Below, piece by piece: positions 42,078-51,871 of a DNA stretch of 64,000 nucleotides; position 1 is the first letter of the stretch, and each line of letters starts with the position of its first letter. The notes under the pieces are model-generated. The model was not told the DNA's origin. It did no database searches and saw only the letters and a program-made list of their open reading frames with translations. Location of the stretch: NCBI GenBank assembly GCA_964442745.1, contig CAYUAI010000013.1, positions 5,329 through 69,328 of the forward strand, written 5' to 3'. A program made the position numbers and the translations under genes. The stretch is from CAYUAI01 sp964442745. Lineage in GTDB: Bacteria > Pseudomonadota > Gammaproteobacteria > S012-40.

Positions 42078-43805
42078 ATGGATAATCAACGTTTACTATT
42101 ATTTTTTGCACTCGCCCTTGTGGTCATGCTGCTATGGGATGCTTGGGTCGCTAAGTTTGGGCCACAGCCGGTCTCTCCTGTTGCGATTGAGCAAACACGG
42201 GTGCTCAGCAATGATGTCCCACAGGCTGAAAGTAGCCCCGCATTGCCTACGCCTGATGCCGCACCAATCGTTAGTGATACGCTCGATGCGATGCCGAGTG
42301 ATCCCTTTGCCGCCCAACAAGCTCAGGTGGCTCCCGAAGGGGTGGCTCAGCCCCCCGTCAGTCGGACTAAAACACAACGGGTGCGGGTGATTACTGATCA
42401 ACTCGATATTGAAATTGATACCGCCGGTGGAGACATTCGGACCGCCTTTTTATTGCAATATCCGGTATCTAGCAGTACACCGGATAGGCCTTACCCTTTA
42501 ATGGGAGATAAGTTGCCTCAATTTCATGTTGCACAGTCAGGGCTTTTATCCAAGGAATCGGCCCCTGATCATCATGCGGTATATCAAGCGGAGAAAACCT
42601 TATATCGATTGGTAGAAGGGCAAGATAAGTTAACCGTGCCTTTAATGTGGACGAGTGCCGATGGCATGCGTGTGAAAAAAGTTTTCACTTTTCGGCGCAA
42701 TGATTTCTTGATTGATGTCAGTCATGTGATTGTCAATGATTCCAATCAAACTTGGAGCGGACGTTCATATCAGCAAATTCAGCGCATGGAATACGATGAA
42801 CTGGGTAAATCGCGATTATTGTATACCTTTACGGGGGCAGCGATTTCGACTCCCGAAAAGCCGTATGAAAAAATCTCTTTTGGGGATATGGCAGAATGGA
42901 AACCCAAGCAAAACTATTACACAGGTGGTTGGGTCGCCATATTGCAGCATTATTTTGTGACGGCTTGGATTCCAGGGGCTCAGGAAGTGAATCATTTTTA
43001 TACGGAAGCATTAGCTAACGCACGCTATGTCGTGGGAATGACAAGTGTTGAGAAAGAAATTGCGGTAGGCGATACAGAAACCGTGACCACACAATTTTTT
43101 GTGGGTCCCAAGCTACAGCACCGTCTCGAAGAAATTGATCCAAATTTAAAACTGGCGGTGGACTATGGCTGGCTAACATTTATTGCCCAACCGCTGTTTT
43201 GGTTGCTCGAACTGTTTCATTCCCTCGTCAACAATTGGGGCTGGTCCATTGTCTTATTAACCTTGACGATCAAGCTCGCTTTTTATCCGTTGTCAGCGGC
43301 CAGTTATCGCTCGATGGGGAATATGCGCCGCTTAGCGCCAAAGTTTAAAGCGATTCGAGAGAAATACGGTGAAGATCGGCAGCGAATGAGCCAGGGGATG
43401 ATGGAGTTATACAAGAAAGAAAAAGTCAATCCGCTGAGTGGTTGTTGGCCAATTTTAGTGCAAATCCCGGTGTTTATTTCCCTGTATTGGGTGTTGCTTG
43501 AAAGTGTAGAAATACGACAAGCTGATTTCATGCTGTGGATTAATGACTTATCTGCAAAAGATCCGTATTACGTGTTGCCGTTACTCATGGGTGCCTCCAT
43601 GTATGTGCAACAAAAACTGAGTGCCAATCCGTCACTTGATCCTTTGCAACAGAAAATTATGAATTTTCTGCCGATCATTTTTACGGGTTTTTTCATGTTA
43701 TTTCCATCAGGTTTGGTGCTCTATTGGGTGGTAAATAACTTGTTATCGATTTTGCAACAATGGTACATTTTGGATAAGCTGGAGAAGCAAGGTAAGTCAA
43801 AGTAA
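42078..43805 (+). CDS. yidC: Membrane protein insertase YidC
   Basis: A 575-residue inner-membrane insertase. Membrane helix 1 (LLLFFALALVVMLLWDAWVA) is followed by a large periplasmic domain (about 80-350) typical of Gram-negative YidC. The conserved C-terminal core covers helices 2-6 with NWGWSIVLLTLTIKLAFYPL, the cytoplasmic LAPKFKAIREKYGEDRQRMS, and GCWPILVQIPVFISLYWVL. It inserts membrane proteins, including Fo subunits encoded downstream in this window. Length is typical. Confidence 0.97.
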   Translation: MDNQRLLLFFALALVVMLLWDAWVAKFGPQPVSPVAIEQTRVLSNDVPQAESSPALPTPDAAPIVSDTLDAMPSDPFAAQQAQVAPEGVAQPPVSRTKTQRVRVITDQLDIEIDTAGGDIRTAFLLQYPVSSSTPDRPYPLMGDKLPQFHVAQSGLLSKESAPDHHAVYQAEKTLYRLVEGQDKLTVPLMWTSADGMRVKKVFTFRRNDFLIDVSHVIVNDSNQTWSGRSYQQIQRMEYDELGKSRLLYTFTGAAISTPEKPYEKISFGDMAEWKPKQNYYTGGWVAILQHYFVTAWIPGAQEVNHFYTEALANARYVVGMTSVEKEIAVGDTETVTTQFFVGPKLQHRLEEIDPNLKLAVDYGWLTFIAQPLFWLLELFHSLVNNWGWSIVLLTLTIKLAFYPLSAASYRSMGNMRRLAPKFKAIREKYGEDRQRMSQGMMELYKKEKVNPLSGCWPILVQIPVFISLYWVLLESVEIRQADFMLWINDLSAKDPYYVLPLLMGASMYVQQKLSANPSLDPLQQKIMNFLPIIFTGFFMLFPSGLVLYWVVNNLLSILQQWYILDKLEKQGKSK

Positions 43806-43928
43806 GACGGAGTTGTCTTGCATATTTGCAGTTGCCAGGCAAGGATCATTGTCAGTTGCTCTATACCCAAGTGCCCGAGTGCGAAAGATCGGATATAAAG
43901 TGATTGTTCTATTCCCTAGCGCAGGTAT

Positions 43929-45299
43929 ATGTCTGTGGCAAAAAAAAATAGCGCGATAGTCGATACGATTGTTGCTTTAGCAACGCCACCTGGCCGGGGT
44001 GGCGTTGGCATTATTCGCGTCTCCGGTCCGTTGTGTTCCCCCATTGCTTACGCGATTCTCAATAAGCTACCCCGTCCGAGGTATGCTGAGTACTTGTCTT
44101 TTCATGATGCTGAAGGCGATGTCATGGATATCGGCATTGCCTTGTATTTTCCTGGACCCAATTCATTTACCGGTGATGATGTTTTAGAATTGCAAGCCCA
44201 TGGTGGCCCGATTGTGCTCGATATGATTCTACGGCGGGTGCTTGGTTTAAAGGCGCGCTTGGCCCAACCGGGAGAATTTTCTTTACGCGCTTTTTTAAAT
44301 GGAAAAATGGATCTAGCACAGGCGGAAGCCATGGCGGATCTAATTAATTGCTCATCTGAAATGGCGGCTAAATCAGCCATTCGTTCGTTAAGTGGCGATT
44401 TCTCTGAGGCGATTGGGCACTTGCTTGAACAACTGATTCACTTGCGGGTTTATGTGGAGTCGGCCATTGATTTTCCCGAAGAAGAGGTTGATTTTCTTGC
44501 TGATCAACAATTAGTCGCGCAAAGTAGGGATTTATTAAGTTCAATACAGCATATCCTGGCGGTTGCCCAACAAGGTTGTGTGCTGAATGAAGGCATGACG
44601 GTGGTTATTTTAGGGCAACCGAATGCGGGCAAATCCAGTTTGTTAAATGTGCTGGCTGGAGCGGATCGAGCGATTGTTACTCCGATCCCAGGAACAACAC
44701 GTGACGTGTTGCGGGAAAATATTAATATTGATGGCATGCCCTTACACGTGATCGATACCGCGGGTTTGCGCATTGGCACCGATGCGGTAGAGGAAGAGGG
44801 CATTCGTCGGGCTTGGCGTGAGGCAAAAACAGCGGACAGGATTTTATTGATGGTTGACGATGTGAATGGGATGGGTAAAGAAGAAGCGCAGTTTTTACAA
44901 AAATTACCTTCGGAAGTTCCAGTGACGTTAATTCGCAATAAAATTGATTTAACAGGCCGTCCGGCTGGCATCAGTCGTGAGCAGGGGTTTACTAGCATTG
45001 CGATTTCTGCCCAAAAATCTATCGGTATCGACGATTTGCGGCAACAGTTAAAAAAAAGCATGGGCTTTATCGGGGAAACCGATGGTGTTTTTATTGCGCG
45101 TCGGCGCCATTTAGAGGCGATGAACCGCGCCAAGCAACATATCGAGCAGGCGCTAGATCAACTGGTCACCTACCAGGCTGGGGAGCTGATGGCAGAAGAA
45201 CTGCGTGTTGCCCAAGCGGCATTAAATGAAATTACCGGTGAATTTGATAATGAAGATTTGTTAGGCGAAATTTTTACCAAATTTTGTATTGGCAAATAA
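43929..45299 (+). CDS. mnmE: tRNA modification GTPase MnmE
   Basis: A 456-residue GTPase that with MnmG forms the cmnm5 group at wobble uridine 34. The N-terminal formyl-THF domain starts DTIVALATPPGRGGVGIIRV. The G domain has G1 GQPNAGKSSLLNVLAG, G3 DTAGL and G4 RNKID (NKxD). The C-terminus ends in the invariant CIGK. Length is normal. It lies 123 bp after yidC and 117 bp before mnmG. Confidence 0.97.
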   Translation: MSVAKKNSAIVDTIVALATPPGRGGVGIIRVSGPLCSPIAYAILNKLPRPRYAEYLSFHDAEGDVMDIGIALYFPGPNSFTGDDVLELQAHGGPIVLDMILRRVLGLKARLAQPGEFSLRAFLNGKMDLAQAEAMADLINCSSEMAAKSAIRSLSGDFSEAIGHLLEQLIHLRVYVESAIDFPEEEVDFLADQQLVAQSRDLLSSIQHILAVAQQGCVLNEGMTVVILGQPNAGKSSLLNVLAGADRAIVTPIPGTTRDVLRENINIDGMPLHVIDTAGLRIGTDAVEEEGIRRAWREAKTADRILLMVDDVNGMGKEEAQFLQKLPSEVPVTLIRNKIDLTGRPAGISREQGFTSIAISAQKSIGIDDLRQQLKKSMGFIGETDGVFIARRRHLEAMNRAKQHIEQALDQLVTYQAGELMAEELRVAQAALNEITGEFDNEDLLGEIFTKFCIGK

Positions 45300-45416
45300 T
45301 CTCGATAATGTTAATTGAGCAATACATGTCGTCCCAAAGTTTTTGATAGAAATGATTGCTAATTAATCACTCTACCCAGTAAAATAAGGCAATTCCCATA
45401 ATATTATAGATAAGCC

Positions 45417-47312
45417 ATGAACTTAACAGATCGTTATGATGTGATTGTCGTTGGCGGTGGGCATGCGGGTACTGAGGCGGCATTAGCGGCGGCGCGGATG
45501 GGGGTTAAAACCTTATTATTGACCCAAAACATAGAAACTTTGGGTCAAATGAGTTGCAACCCTGCCATTGGTGGCATCGGTAAAGGACACTTAGTTAAAG
45601 AGGTGGATGCATTAGGCGGTGTGATGGCCCAGGCGGCAGATCGTGCAGGCATCCAATTTCGTATATTAAACTCGCGTAAAGGACCAGCGGTGCGTGCAAC
45701 GCGGGCCCAATGTGATCGTGTTTTATACCGCTCCGCCATTCGTCAAATACTTGAAAAACAAGCCAATCTTACCTTGTTTCAGCAGGCGGTTGATGACTTG
45801 ATGATTGACGGTGGCCGGGTGACGGGTGTGATTACCCAAATGGGACTAACATTTCAAAGTGTCACCGTGGTATTAACCGTTGGGACTTTTTTAGGCGGAC
45901 GCATCCATGTTGGTTTAGCTAATTATCAGGGTGGCCGAGCGGGTGATCCACCGGCGAATGTATTGGCAAAACGCTTACGGGAATTACCCTTTCGGGTCGA
46001 TCGATTGAAAACCGGCACACCGCCTCGAATTGATGGTAAAACCGTCAATTTTGATCAGATGCAAGCACAACCTGGCGATCAACCGACCCCTGTTTTTTCC
46101 TATTTGGGTAAAGTGGAAGATCATCCTGAGCAGATTTCATGTTACATTACCGCGACCAATGAGCGGACCCACGAGATTATTCGTCAAGGACTGGATCGTT
46201 CACCGATGTATACCGGTGTGATTGAGGGGGTTGGGCCGCGGTATTGTCCATCGATCGAAGATAAAATTGTTCGGTTTGCTGACAAAAATTCCCATCAAGT
46301 CTTTGTTGAGCCAGAAGGTTTACACACCCATGAGCTGTATCCCAATGGTATTTCAACGAGCTTGCCGTTTGATGTGCAATTGGCGTTTGTTCGTTCGATG
46401 GTCGGTTTTGAGAAGGCGCATATTACTCGTCCGGGTTATGCGATTGAATATGATTTTTTTGATCCGCGAGACTTAACCCATTCGTTAGAGACCAAGTTCA
46501 TTGATGGGTTATTTTTTGCTGGGCAGATCAATGGCACCACCGGTTATGAAGAAGCGGCGGCGCAGGGTCTGATTGCAGGGTTGAATGCTGCCCGAAAAGT
46601 GCAAGATGAAGCCGCCTGGTATCCAAGGCGTGATCAAGCCTATATTGGTGTGCTTATTGACGACTTAGTGACACGCGGGACGCTGGAGCCGTATCGAATG
46701 TTTACCTCACGAGCGGAATATCGGTTACTATTACGTGAAGATAATGCGGATCTGCGACTCACCGAAATGGCTCATGAGTTGGGTTTGATCGACGAATGGC
46801 GATGGACGGCGTTTGTGGAAAAACGCAATGCCATCGCGAAAGAACAGACTCGCTTACGCTCAATTTGGGCCAGAGCGGAGGGAATCCATCGGGAGGCGGT
46901 TACTCAATTATTAGGCCAGCCGTTAACCCGTGATAGTCACTTGTTGGGGTTGCTAAAGCGCCCTGAGATTAGTTATCAAGGGTTAATGTCGATTGCTGAG
47001 TTTGGACCGGCGGTGAGGGATAGCAAAGTAGCTGAACAAATTGAAATACAAGCAAAATATTCTGGTTATATCGCTCGGCAGCAAGCCGAAATTGATCGGA
47101 CATTGCAGCACGATGAAGCGCCAATCCCGGGGCACATAAATTATGAGCTTGTGCTGGGTTTATCGGCGGAAGCGAAGCAAAAACTGGTGGCGGTGAAACC
47201 GAGCACCGTTGGTCAAGCGTCACGCATTCCAGGTTTGACACCAGCGGCGATTTCACTGTTACTTGTACATATTAAAAAGTTAAGAAACCCACCGACCGAA
47301 AAAATAGCTTAA
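45417..47312 (+). CDS. mnmG: tRNA uridine 5-carboxymethylaminomethyl modification enzyme MnmG
   Basis: A 631-residue FAD protein, partner of MnmE. The dinucleotide-binding start is YDVIVVGGGHAGTEAALAAA. Family motifs follow: MSCNPAIGGIGKGHLVKEVD, FRILNSRKGPAVRATRAQ, FRVDRLKTGTPPRIDG and RMFTSRAEYRLLLREDNAD. Length is normal. The stop abuts the ATG of rsmG with no gap, so the two are coupled. Confidence 0.98.
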   Translation: MNLTDRYDVIVVGGGHAGTEAALAAARMGVKTLLLTQNIETLGQMSCNPAIGGIGKGHLVKEVDALGGVMAQAADRAGIQFRILNSRKGPAVRATRAQCDRVLYRSAIRQILEKQANLTLFQQAVDDLMIDGGRVTGVITQMGLTFQSVTVVLTVGTFLGGRIHVGLANYQGGRAGDPPANVLAKRLRELPFRVDRLKTGTPPRIDGKTVNFDQMQAQPGDQPTPVFSYLGKVEDHPEQISCYITATNERTHEIIRQGLDRSPMYTGVIEGVGPRYCPSIEDKIVRFADKNSHQVFVEPEGLHTHELYPNGISTSLPFDVQLAFVRSMVGFEKAHITRPGYAIEYDFFDPRDLTHSLETKFIDGLFFAGQINGTTGYEEAAAQGLIAGLNAARKVQDEAAWYPRRDQAYIGVLIDDLVTRGTLEPYRMFTSRAEYRLLLREDNADLRLTEMAHELGLIDEWRWTAFVEKRNAIAKEQTRLRSIWARAEGIHREAVTQLLGQPLTRDSHLLGLLKRPEISYQGLMSIAEFGPAVRDSKVAEQIEIQAKYSGYIARQQAEIDRTLQHDEAPIPGHINYELVLGLSAEAKQKLVAVKPSTVGQASRIPGLTPAAISLLLVHIKKLRNPPTEKIA

Positions 47313-47966
47313 ATGATTCAAGCTCCTAGTGATTTTTATCCCTTGCTAGCCCAACAGCTAGTGGCGGTTTCTCTTCAGCAGCAGCAGCAGCTTGCCCACT
47401 ATGTGGATAGGCTGGCTAAATGGTCAAAAATATATAACTTAGTTTCCGCCAATGAATTGCCAAATATTTACCAAAAGCACATTGCGGATAGTTTGGTGGT
47501 GGCGCCATGGATGGGGCAAGGTAATGTGATTGATATTGGGACCGGTGCTGGGTTTCCAGGGATTCCGCTCGCGATTATTTCTCCGGAACAACAATTTACC
47601 TTATTGGATAGCAGTGGTAAAAAAACCCGCTTTTTAACACAAGTAGTGAGTGAACTGGCCTTAAAGAATATCCGCATTGTTAACCAGCGAGTAGAAAATT
47701 ACCGTTCTGGAGAATTATTCAGCGCGATTATTTGTAGAGCCTTCAGCTCCATGCAGGCGATGATACAATTGTCGGCGCACTTGTTAAGAAGTGATGGTCG
47801 GTACTATTTTATGAAAAGCCAACATGTGGAACAAGAACTCACTGAATTACCCGCACACATGCAATATGAGCTAATAAAACTGGACGTTCCTCAGCTCAAC
47901 GCGATTCGCTATCTAGTAAGTATCGCGGTGGAGGATAGATATTTTAATAAATGCCTTATTCCTTAA
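47313..47966 (+). CDS. rsmG: 16S rRNA (guanine527-N7)-methyltransferase RsmG
   Basis: A 217-residue SAM methyltransferase acting on 16S rRNA G527. Motif I is VIDIGTGAGFPGIPLAI, preceded by the conserved KHIADSLVVAPW; the later ICRAFSSMQAMIQL and YYFMKSQ also fit. Loss of RsmG gives low-level streptomycin resistance in other bacteria. The gene begins directly after the mnmG stop. Confidence 0.95.
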   Translation: MIQAPSDFYPLLAQQLVAVSLQQQQQLAHYVDRLAKWSKIYNLVSANELPNIYQKHIADSLVVAPWMGQGNVIDIGTGAGFPGIPLAIISPEQQFTLLDSSGKKTRFLTQVVSELALKNIRIVNQRVENYRSGELFSAIICRAFSSMQAMIQLSAHLLRSDGRYYFMKSQHVEQELTELPAHMQYELIKLDVPQLNAIRYLVSIAVEDRYFNKCLIP

Positions 47967-48084
47967 GTCATGTCTTTTTGTTTTTGCTTGTGTTAAATGT
48001 GTGTTAGAAGCTGTTTGCCAACAGTAATCATCGTTCGCAATAGACTATGCGTCAGTGCAGCAAAGCACAACGGAACCTACATTC

Positions 48085-48864
48085 ATGTTAAAAGTAATAG
48101 CGATTACCAATCAAAAAGGTGGCGTGGGTAAAACCACGACTTCGGTGAATCTTGCGGCGGCTTTGCACGCGGAAAGCAAGCGTGTGTTGTTGGTCGATCT
48201 TGATCCACAAGGAAATGCAACCATGGGCAGTGGCATCGAGAAAAATAAAATTGATGCTTCGGTGTGTGATGTTTTAATTGAAGGCGCTGATATTACCGAT
48301 GTGATGGTATGTTCAGAGGAGGTGGGTTTTTTTGTGGTGCCCAGCAACGCGGATACTACTGCCGCTGAAGTTCGGCTATTGGAGCTTGATCATCGAGAAT
48401 ATCAATTAAAGCAGGCTTTACAAAGACTGGTTGGAGCCTTTGATTATATTTTGATTGATTGTCCGCCATCGTTGAATATGCTAACGGTGAATGCGTTAGT
48501 GGCGGCCGACTCGGTGATGATTCCCATGCAATGTGAATATTATGCATTGGAAGGATTGTCGGCATTGATGAATACCATTAGTACGATTCAAGAAACGCAT
48601 AATCCCGATTTGTATATTGAAGGTTTGCTACGTACCATGTACGATCCTCGAAATAATCTGGCTAACCAAGTGACGGAGCAATTGTGTGCTCACTTTGGCG
48701 ATAAAGTCTATCAAACCAGTATTCCCCGTAATGTTCGTTTGGCGGAAGCGCCGAGTCATGGTGTGCCAGCATTGCTGTATGATAAAAGCTCAAGAGGGGC
48801 TCAGGCCTACTTAGCACTGGCGGGTGAAATGCTGAAAAAGGATAAAGAAAACGCACTGGCTTGA
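48085..48864 (+). CDS. parA: Chromosome partitioning ATPase ParA (Soj)
   Basis: A 259-residue Walker-type ATPase that positions ParB-parS complexes. The deviant Walker A is TNQKGGVGKTTTSVNLAAAL, the switch LVDLDPQGNATMGSG and Walker B YILIDCPPSLNMLTVNAL. The ATG at 48085 gives the standard Soj N-terminus; a GTG ten codons earlier is possible but has no ribosome site. It sits in the usual rsmG-parA-parB order. Its centromere sites are the parS pair in recF, about 12 kb away. Confidence 0.96.
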   Translation: MLKVIAITNQKGGVGKTTTSVNLAAALHAESKRVLLVDLDPQGNATMGSGIEKNKIDASVCDVLIEGADITDVMVCSEEVGFFVVPSNADTTAAEVRLLELDHREYQLKQALQRLVGAFDYILIDCPPSLNMLTVNALVAADSVMIPMQCEYYALEGLSALMNTISTIQETHNPDLYIEGLLRTMYDPRNNLANQVTEQLCAHFGDKVYQTSIPRNVRLAEAPSHGVPALLYDKSSRGAQAYLALAGEMLKKDKENALA

Positions 48865-48899
48865 TCAGATAAATTTTAACCGTTTGGGCGAGGTGGTGA

Positions 48900-49775
48900 A
48901 TGGCAACTAAAAAAAGAGGCTTGGGGCGTGGCTTGGACGCGTTATTAAGTCCGGCCAAGTCATCACGGCTTGAAGGTGAGGAAAAAATAAGTCAGGTTCA
49001 TGAATTAAAAGAGCTTCCGCTGGAGATGATTGAGCGCGGTCGATATCAGCCACGCTTAGATATGGATGCCGATGGTTTGGAGAGCTTAGCTAATTCAATC
49101 AAAGCGCAAGGGATTGTCCAGCCGATCGTGGTTCGTCCTATTGCGTCTGGTCGGTATGAAATTATTGCCGGCGAGCGGCGATGGCGGGCTGCTCAATTGA
49201 TTAATTTGCAGGCTATTCCGGCCATTATTAGAGATGTGGCAGATAGCGCGGCAGTGGCCATGGCACTGATTGAGAATATCCAACGCGAAGAACTCAATCC
49301 GATTGAAGAAGGGCAGGCGTTACAGCGGTTAATTGATGAATTTGAGATGACTCACTTGCAAGCGGCTGAAGCCGTGGGGCGTTCTCGAGCGGCGGTCACC
49401 AACTTATTGCGATTATTGACACTGAGCGAAGAGGTCAAGCGTTTAGTGAGCCATGGTGATTTAGAAATGGGACATGCCAGAGCGTTGTTAACGCTGAGCA
49501 AAATTTCTCAAGCAAGTGCGGCAAAGATGGTGGTGTCCAAAGGTTTATCGGTGCGCGACACCGAGCGATTAGTGCGTCGCTTGCTGATTGAAGTCTCAGA
49601 TGAAGAAAAATCACTCAAGTTTCAAGATCCTGATGTCAAAAAATTGCAAGACGATCTTGCTGAAAAATTAGGCGCTTCAGTGAAAATAAAACATGGTGCC
49701 AAAGGCAAAGGCAAATTGGAGATCGTTTATAATAGTTTGGATGAACTTGATGGAATTCTCGCTCATATCAAATAA
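48900..49775 (+). CDS. parB: Chromosome partitioning CTPase/DNA-binding protein ParB
   Basis: A 291-residue parS-binding protein. N-terminal KKRGLGRGLDALLS is the ParA-stimulating region. The CTP-binding ParB/Srx domain has RYQPR and IIAGERRWRAAQL, then MALIENIQREELNPIEEGQA. A helix-turn-helix follows (LQAAEAVGRSRAAVTNLLRL). The C-terminal dimerisation domain ends with a GKLEIVYNSLDELDGIL strand. Length is typical. It is 35 bp after parA. Confidence 0.96.
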   Translation: MATKKRGLGRGLDALLSPAKSSRLEGEEKISQVHELKELPLEMIERGRYQPRLDMDADGLESLANSIKAQGIVQPIVVRPIASGRYEIIAGERRWRAAQLINLQAIPAIIRDVADSAAVAMALIENIQREELNPIEEGQALQRLIDEFEMTHLQAAEAVGRSRAAVTNLLRLLTLSEEVKRLVSHGDLEMGHARALLTLSKISQASAAKMVVSKGLSVRDTERLVRRLLIEVSDEEKSLKFQDPDVKKLQDDLAEKLGASVKIKHGAKGKGKLEIVYNSLDELDGILAHIK

Positions 49776-49910
49776 ATCTCTTGTCGTGAAATAAGCCGTT
49801 TATTGCATTGCGATACTAAGCAAGTAGATTGTTTTTGACAAATCAATCTCTTGTGAAATAGTTATCACCATCAAATTGGCCGTATGCGGCTAAAACAACC
49901 ATCTGAAGGC

Positions 49911-49940
49911 TTGCGGTTTGCTAGGTATGCAAGCTACAAT
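49911..49940 (+). promoter_or_regulatory. Possible promoter of the atp operon
   Basis: TTGCGG at 49911-49916, 18 bases, then TACAAT at 49935-49940, 27 bases before the first atp gene. A GCTTGC/GCAAGC dyad lies within it. An alternative is TTGACA at 49835. Confidence 0.35.
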
Positions 49941-49966
49941 GGCGCGCCTTTCAAGGGGGCGAATGC

Positions 49967-50173
49967 GTGGGCCAACCAAAGTCATCGAGTTTATTGCTTA
50001 TTGGGGTAGGAACGATTCTTAGTTCCATGGTCGTTGCTGGATTTGTGCTGGGGTTTTTGGTCGACATGTGGTTAGAAACCGAACCGGTGTTTTTATTGTC
50101 ATTCGGCTTGCTTGGTTTGTTAGGTGGCATGATAAAAGTATATAAGCTGCTCACTCATCCGGATATGAGCTGA
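49967..50173 (+). CDS. AtpZ/AtpQ-like small membrane protein heading the atp operon
   Basis: A 68-residue protein with two membrane helices (LLLIGVGTILSSMVVAGFVL and FLLSFGLLGLLGGMIKVY) joined by a short acidic loop (DMWLETEP). It matches the small F0F1-ATPase-associated proteins found before atpI in many operons, proposed to help in Mg2+/Ca2+ supply or assembly. The start is GTG with AAGGGGG about 9 bases before it. Confidence 0.7.
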   Translation: MGQPKSSSLLLIGVGTILSSMVVAGFVLGFLVDMWLETEPVFLLSFGLLGLLGGMIKVYKLLTHPDMS

Positions 50174-50183
50174 GTTAAATGTT

Positions 50184-50567
50184 TTGGGCCACGATGTGAT
50201 AAACGACGCGAAACGTTTAGTAAAAATTCAGCTTGTGCTTGTTTGTTTGGTTGCTTTAGTATTTTTACTGACAAAGGGATTCTGGCAAGCTAATTCGGCG
50301 TTATATGGCGGAGGTATCAGCATTTTAATCGCATTGTTGCTGAGTCGAGGCGTTAGCAAAGCGAACATTTCTGCAGCGAAAAATCCGAGTAGTGGAGCAG
50401 GCATACTGTATTTCGGGGCGGTGCAGCGGTTCATACTCGTCCTGCTATTTTTTATTTTTGGGCTAGGTGTTCTGAAACTGGAGCCATTGGCGACGTGTAT
50501 CGGGTTTGGTATTGTTCAGTTAGGTTATGTTTTTAGTCTTCGCTCCATGGCAAGAACGAAACATTAG
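50184..50567 (+). CDS. atpI: ATP synthase protein I
   Basis: A 127-residue protein with four membrane helices. AtpI assists assembly of the c-ring. The motif NSALYGGGISILIALLLSRG and the order before atpB identify it. The start is uncertain: TTG at 50184 gives the full frame, GTG at 50196 is an alternative, and no ATG fits. Confidence 0.82.
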   Translation: MGHDVINDAKRLVKIQLVLVCLVALVFLLTKGFWQANSALYGGGISILIALLLSRGVSKANISAAKNPSSGAGILYFGAVQRFILVLLFFIFGLGVLKLEPLATCIGFGIVQLGYVFSLRSMARTKH

Positions 50568-50608
50568 AACACAAAAGATAATCAAGAGTTGAAAGTAGGA
50601 GTCAAGCT

Positions 50609-51454
50609 TTGAGCGAATCAGCAAATTCATCCGGTAGCGGTACCGTTGAATATATCCAACATCATTTAACGAATTTTTGTGTAGGTGATTGTGATCCCAT
50701 AACCCACCAAGCGGCTGGGTTTTGGGCGTTTCATCTGGACACCATCATCATCAGTGGTTTGTTAGCCTTTTTAATGTATAAAGTCAGTGTTAGACTCACC
50801 GCTAATCTTAATTCCGATGCACCCAGTGGGTTTCAAAACTTTGTTGAATTGATTCTCGACTTTGTGAATAAGCAAGTCAAAGACACTTTTCCAGGACATA
50901 ATCCCATTATTGCGCCGTTAGCATTAACCATTTTCGTCTGGGTATGGTTAATGAACTTCATGGATTTAATTCCTGTTGATTTACTACCCGTGTTAGCCAG
51001 CGTCATCGGAATCAACTACTTGAAAGTGGTACCTACCACGGATTTAAATACCACCTTAGCTATTGCATTGGTTGTTTTTGCCTTAATCATTTATTATAAC
51101 TTCAAGGTGAAAGGAGCGATCGGTTACCTCAAAATGTTCTTGTTTCATCCCTTTGGTAAGTTTTTTATTCCTGTCAATATTGTGATGAGCACCATTGAAG
51201 AATTAGCGAAACCGTTGAGTTTAGCACTTCGGTTGTTTGGTAATTTGTTTGCGGGTGAATTGGTATTTTTACTGATTGCTTTGTTAGGCGGATCAGCCGC
51301 CATTGGCTTGGGATTATTCTTTATTATACCGCTCCAGGTGCTGTTAGATCTGGCTTGGTTGATTTTCCACCTTTTGGTTATTACTTTACAAGCTTTTATT
51401 TTTATGGTCTTGACCATCGTTTATCTTGGCATGGCACATACCGAAGATCATTAA
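50609..51454 (+). CDS. atpB: ATP synthase Fo subunit a
   Basis: A 281-residue membrane stator subunit that provides the proton half-channels. The essential arginine lies in EELAKPLSLALRLFGNLFAG. The C-terminal QAFIFMVLTIVYLGMAH is typical. The N-terminal helix starts near residue 40 after a polar lead. The start is TTG with GTAGGAG about 8 bases upstream. Confidence 0.96.
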   Translation: MSESANSSGSGTVEYIQHHLTNFCVGDCDPITHQAAGFWAFHLDTIIISGLLAFLMYKVSVRLTANLNSDAPSGFQNFVELILDFVNKQVKDTFPGHNPIIAPLALTIFVWVWLMNFMDLIPVDLLPVLASVIGINYLKVVPTTDLNTTLAIALVVFALIIYYNFKVKGAIGYLKMFLFHPFGKFFIPVNIVMSTIEELAKPLSLALRLFGNLFAGELVFLLIALLGGSAAIGLGLFFIIPLQVLLDLAWLIFHLLVITLQAFIFMVLTIVYLGMAHTEDH

Positions 51455-51557
51455 GCGACGAGTGACGAATTTAGCAAACAACAACATTGTTAACGATTTT
51501 ATTTAGATGAGTTTTATTTTATTGGTTTTTAATATTTATTGGTAAGGAGATATAGTT

Positions 51558-51842
51558 ATGACCCCTGATATGATCGCAAATATTTATGCTTACACAGCCG
51601 TAGGTGTCGGTATAATTTTGGCTGCTGCAGGTTTGGGTTCAGCCATTGGCTGGGGTTTAATTTGCGCTAAAACACTTGAGGGTATTGCTCGTCAGCCAGA
51701 AATGCGTCCAGCATTGATGACCAACATGTTTATTTTCGCCGGTTTAATGGAGTCCTTTCCTTTCATTATTTTAGCCTTTGCTATGTGGTTCTTGTTCGCT
51801 AATCCTTTCGTCGGTGCGTTGCAAGCGGCCATTGGTGGTTAA
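51558..51842 (+). CDS. atpE: ATP synthase Fo subunit c
   Basis: A 94-residue two-helix hairpin that forms the rotor ring. The loop is the conserved ARQPE. The ion-binding carboxylate in helix 2 is Glu (FAGLMESFPFIILAF), not the Asp of E. coli. Helix 1 lacks the Gln that Na+-type rings have at the matching place (Trp instead), so protons are the likelier ion. A strong TAAGGAG site precedes the ATG, as expected for the most abundant subunit. Confidence 0.96.
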   Translation: MTPDMIANIYAYTAVGVGIILAAAGLGSAIGWGLICAKTLEGIARQPEMRPALMTNMFIFAGLMESFPFIILAFAMWFLFANPFVGALQAAIGG

Positions 51843-51871
51843 GGTTAATATACGAAGACGAGGATAATGCG

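Noticed and set aside
44504..45133. 209-codon leftward open frame inside mnmE
   Set aside because: Antisense shadow of a conserved gene.
51558..51842. Sodium-type ATP synthase
   Set aside because: The Gln required in helix 1 of Na+ rings is Trp here; Glu-Ser alone is not enough.
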